Position numbers and translations under genes: made by a program. 64,000 nucleotides of DNA, from positions 13,395,786 through 13,459,785 of the forward strand of contig OZ025278.1 in NCBI GenBank assembly GCA_964019165.1. The letters run 5' to 3'. A model generated the notes under the pieces. That model searched no databases. It was not told where the DNA came from and saw only the letters and a program-made list of their open reading frames with translations. Shown in pieces: positions 63,487 through 64,000 of this stretch. The DNA is from Mastigias papua. Taxonomy: Eukaryota > Cnidaria > Scyphozoa > Rhizostomeae > Mastigiidae. How positions within the stretch are numbered: position 1 is the first letter of the stretch; each line of letters opens with the position of its first letter.

Positions 63487-64000
63487 CAGTCTACACACTA
63501 TGCGTGTCGCTTAATCTTTGACTAAAGAATGTCCAAAGCCTCGAACAAAAAAGCTATAACACTGCTTAAGGTTTCGCAGAAAATTTACACCAATATATGA
63601 GGGAACGAATAATATGGGATATAGCTAGATAAAAATGTCCCACTCATAAATTTGTTTGCAACCTATGAAATCAAAGAGTGGACGCAGTAGATCCAGTTGT
63701 GTAATCGTAACTCCTATTTAGTTAAGAGGAATGAGCAAGTAGTTAGTGATGCTACGATTACGATCATTTATCAAGACCGTGCTTCCATGAGTTTAGCAAA
63801 GCAAATCAAAAGGATTTGCTTGTAAAGAAACTCCTGGAGGAACTTTAAACAACCCATGAGTTTCAGTCCTTGATCCCATTTGATACAAAAAAGCCTGTAC
63901 CATCGTTTTTTATAGCGAATCGCTTTATAAGGAAGCTACGATTAGAAGGCCAAAAAGTTAAGGATTTTGTACTTCTAAAGGCAAAATCTTGAACAAACCG
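63487..64000. other. no gene recognised
   Basis: AT-rich end of the window. The last 100 bases carry AAGGAAGCT-type fragments similar to the diverged repeat at 14.6 and 43.2 kb. Confidence 0.3.

Overview
This is a window of an AT-rich, intron-rich animal (metazoan) nuclear genome. The evidence is split genes with GT-AG introns, abundant microsatellites, MITEs, a SINE and relics of LINE-type and Penelope-like retroelements. The repeat landscape suits a marine invertebrate (cnidarian, lophotrochozoan or invertebrate deuterostome), but I cannot fix the phylum from the sequence alone. There is no operon structure and most open frames are chance or repeat-derived.

Layout: (1) About 1.9-2.6 kb, + strand: the large 3' coding exon of an LDAH-type lipid-droplet-associated serine hydrolase; its N-terminal exon(s) are not visible. 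(2) 2.6-18 kb: gene-poor DNA with microsatellites, a Mutator-like MITE carrying a clean 9-bp target duplication, a TA-flanked MITE family, and two similar coding-like segments on the - strand at 15.7 and 17.1 kb. (3) 18.2-44.6 kb, + strand: gene A, nine exons that join in frame into an 831-residue secreted protein (signal peptide, coiled coil, four tandem ~180-residue modules of ConA-like-lectin appearance). Its first intron is 14.4 kb and full of transposon relics. (4) 44.6-49.1 kb: intergenic, with a tRNA/5S-like SINE and a possible orphan terminal exon. (5) 57.35-49.15 kb, - strand: gene B, a diverged paralogue of gene A. Eight exons are in the window, with every intron position and phase the same as in gene A and four exon lengths identical; its signal-peptide exon probably lies beyond the right edge. 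(6) 57.4-64 kb: probably the long first intron of gene B, carrying TA-microsatellite-flanked palindromes with hammerhead-ribozyme-like cores and a hAT MITE.

The most interesting content is the convergent A/B gene pair. It encodes a secreted four-module family that I do not recognise by name, probably oligomerised through a coiled coil, with four conserved cysteines per module. The paired hammerhead-like motifs in TA-flanked palindromes at 49.6 and 61.9 kb come second.
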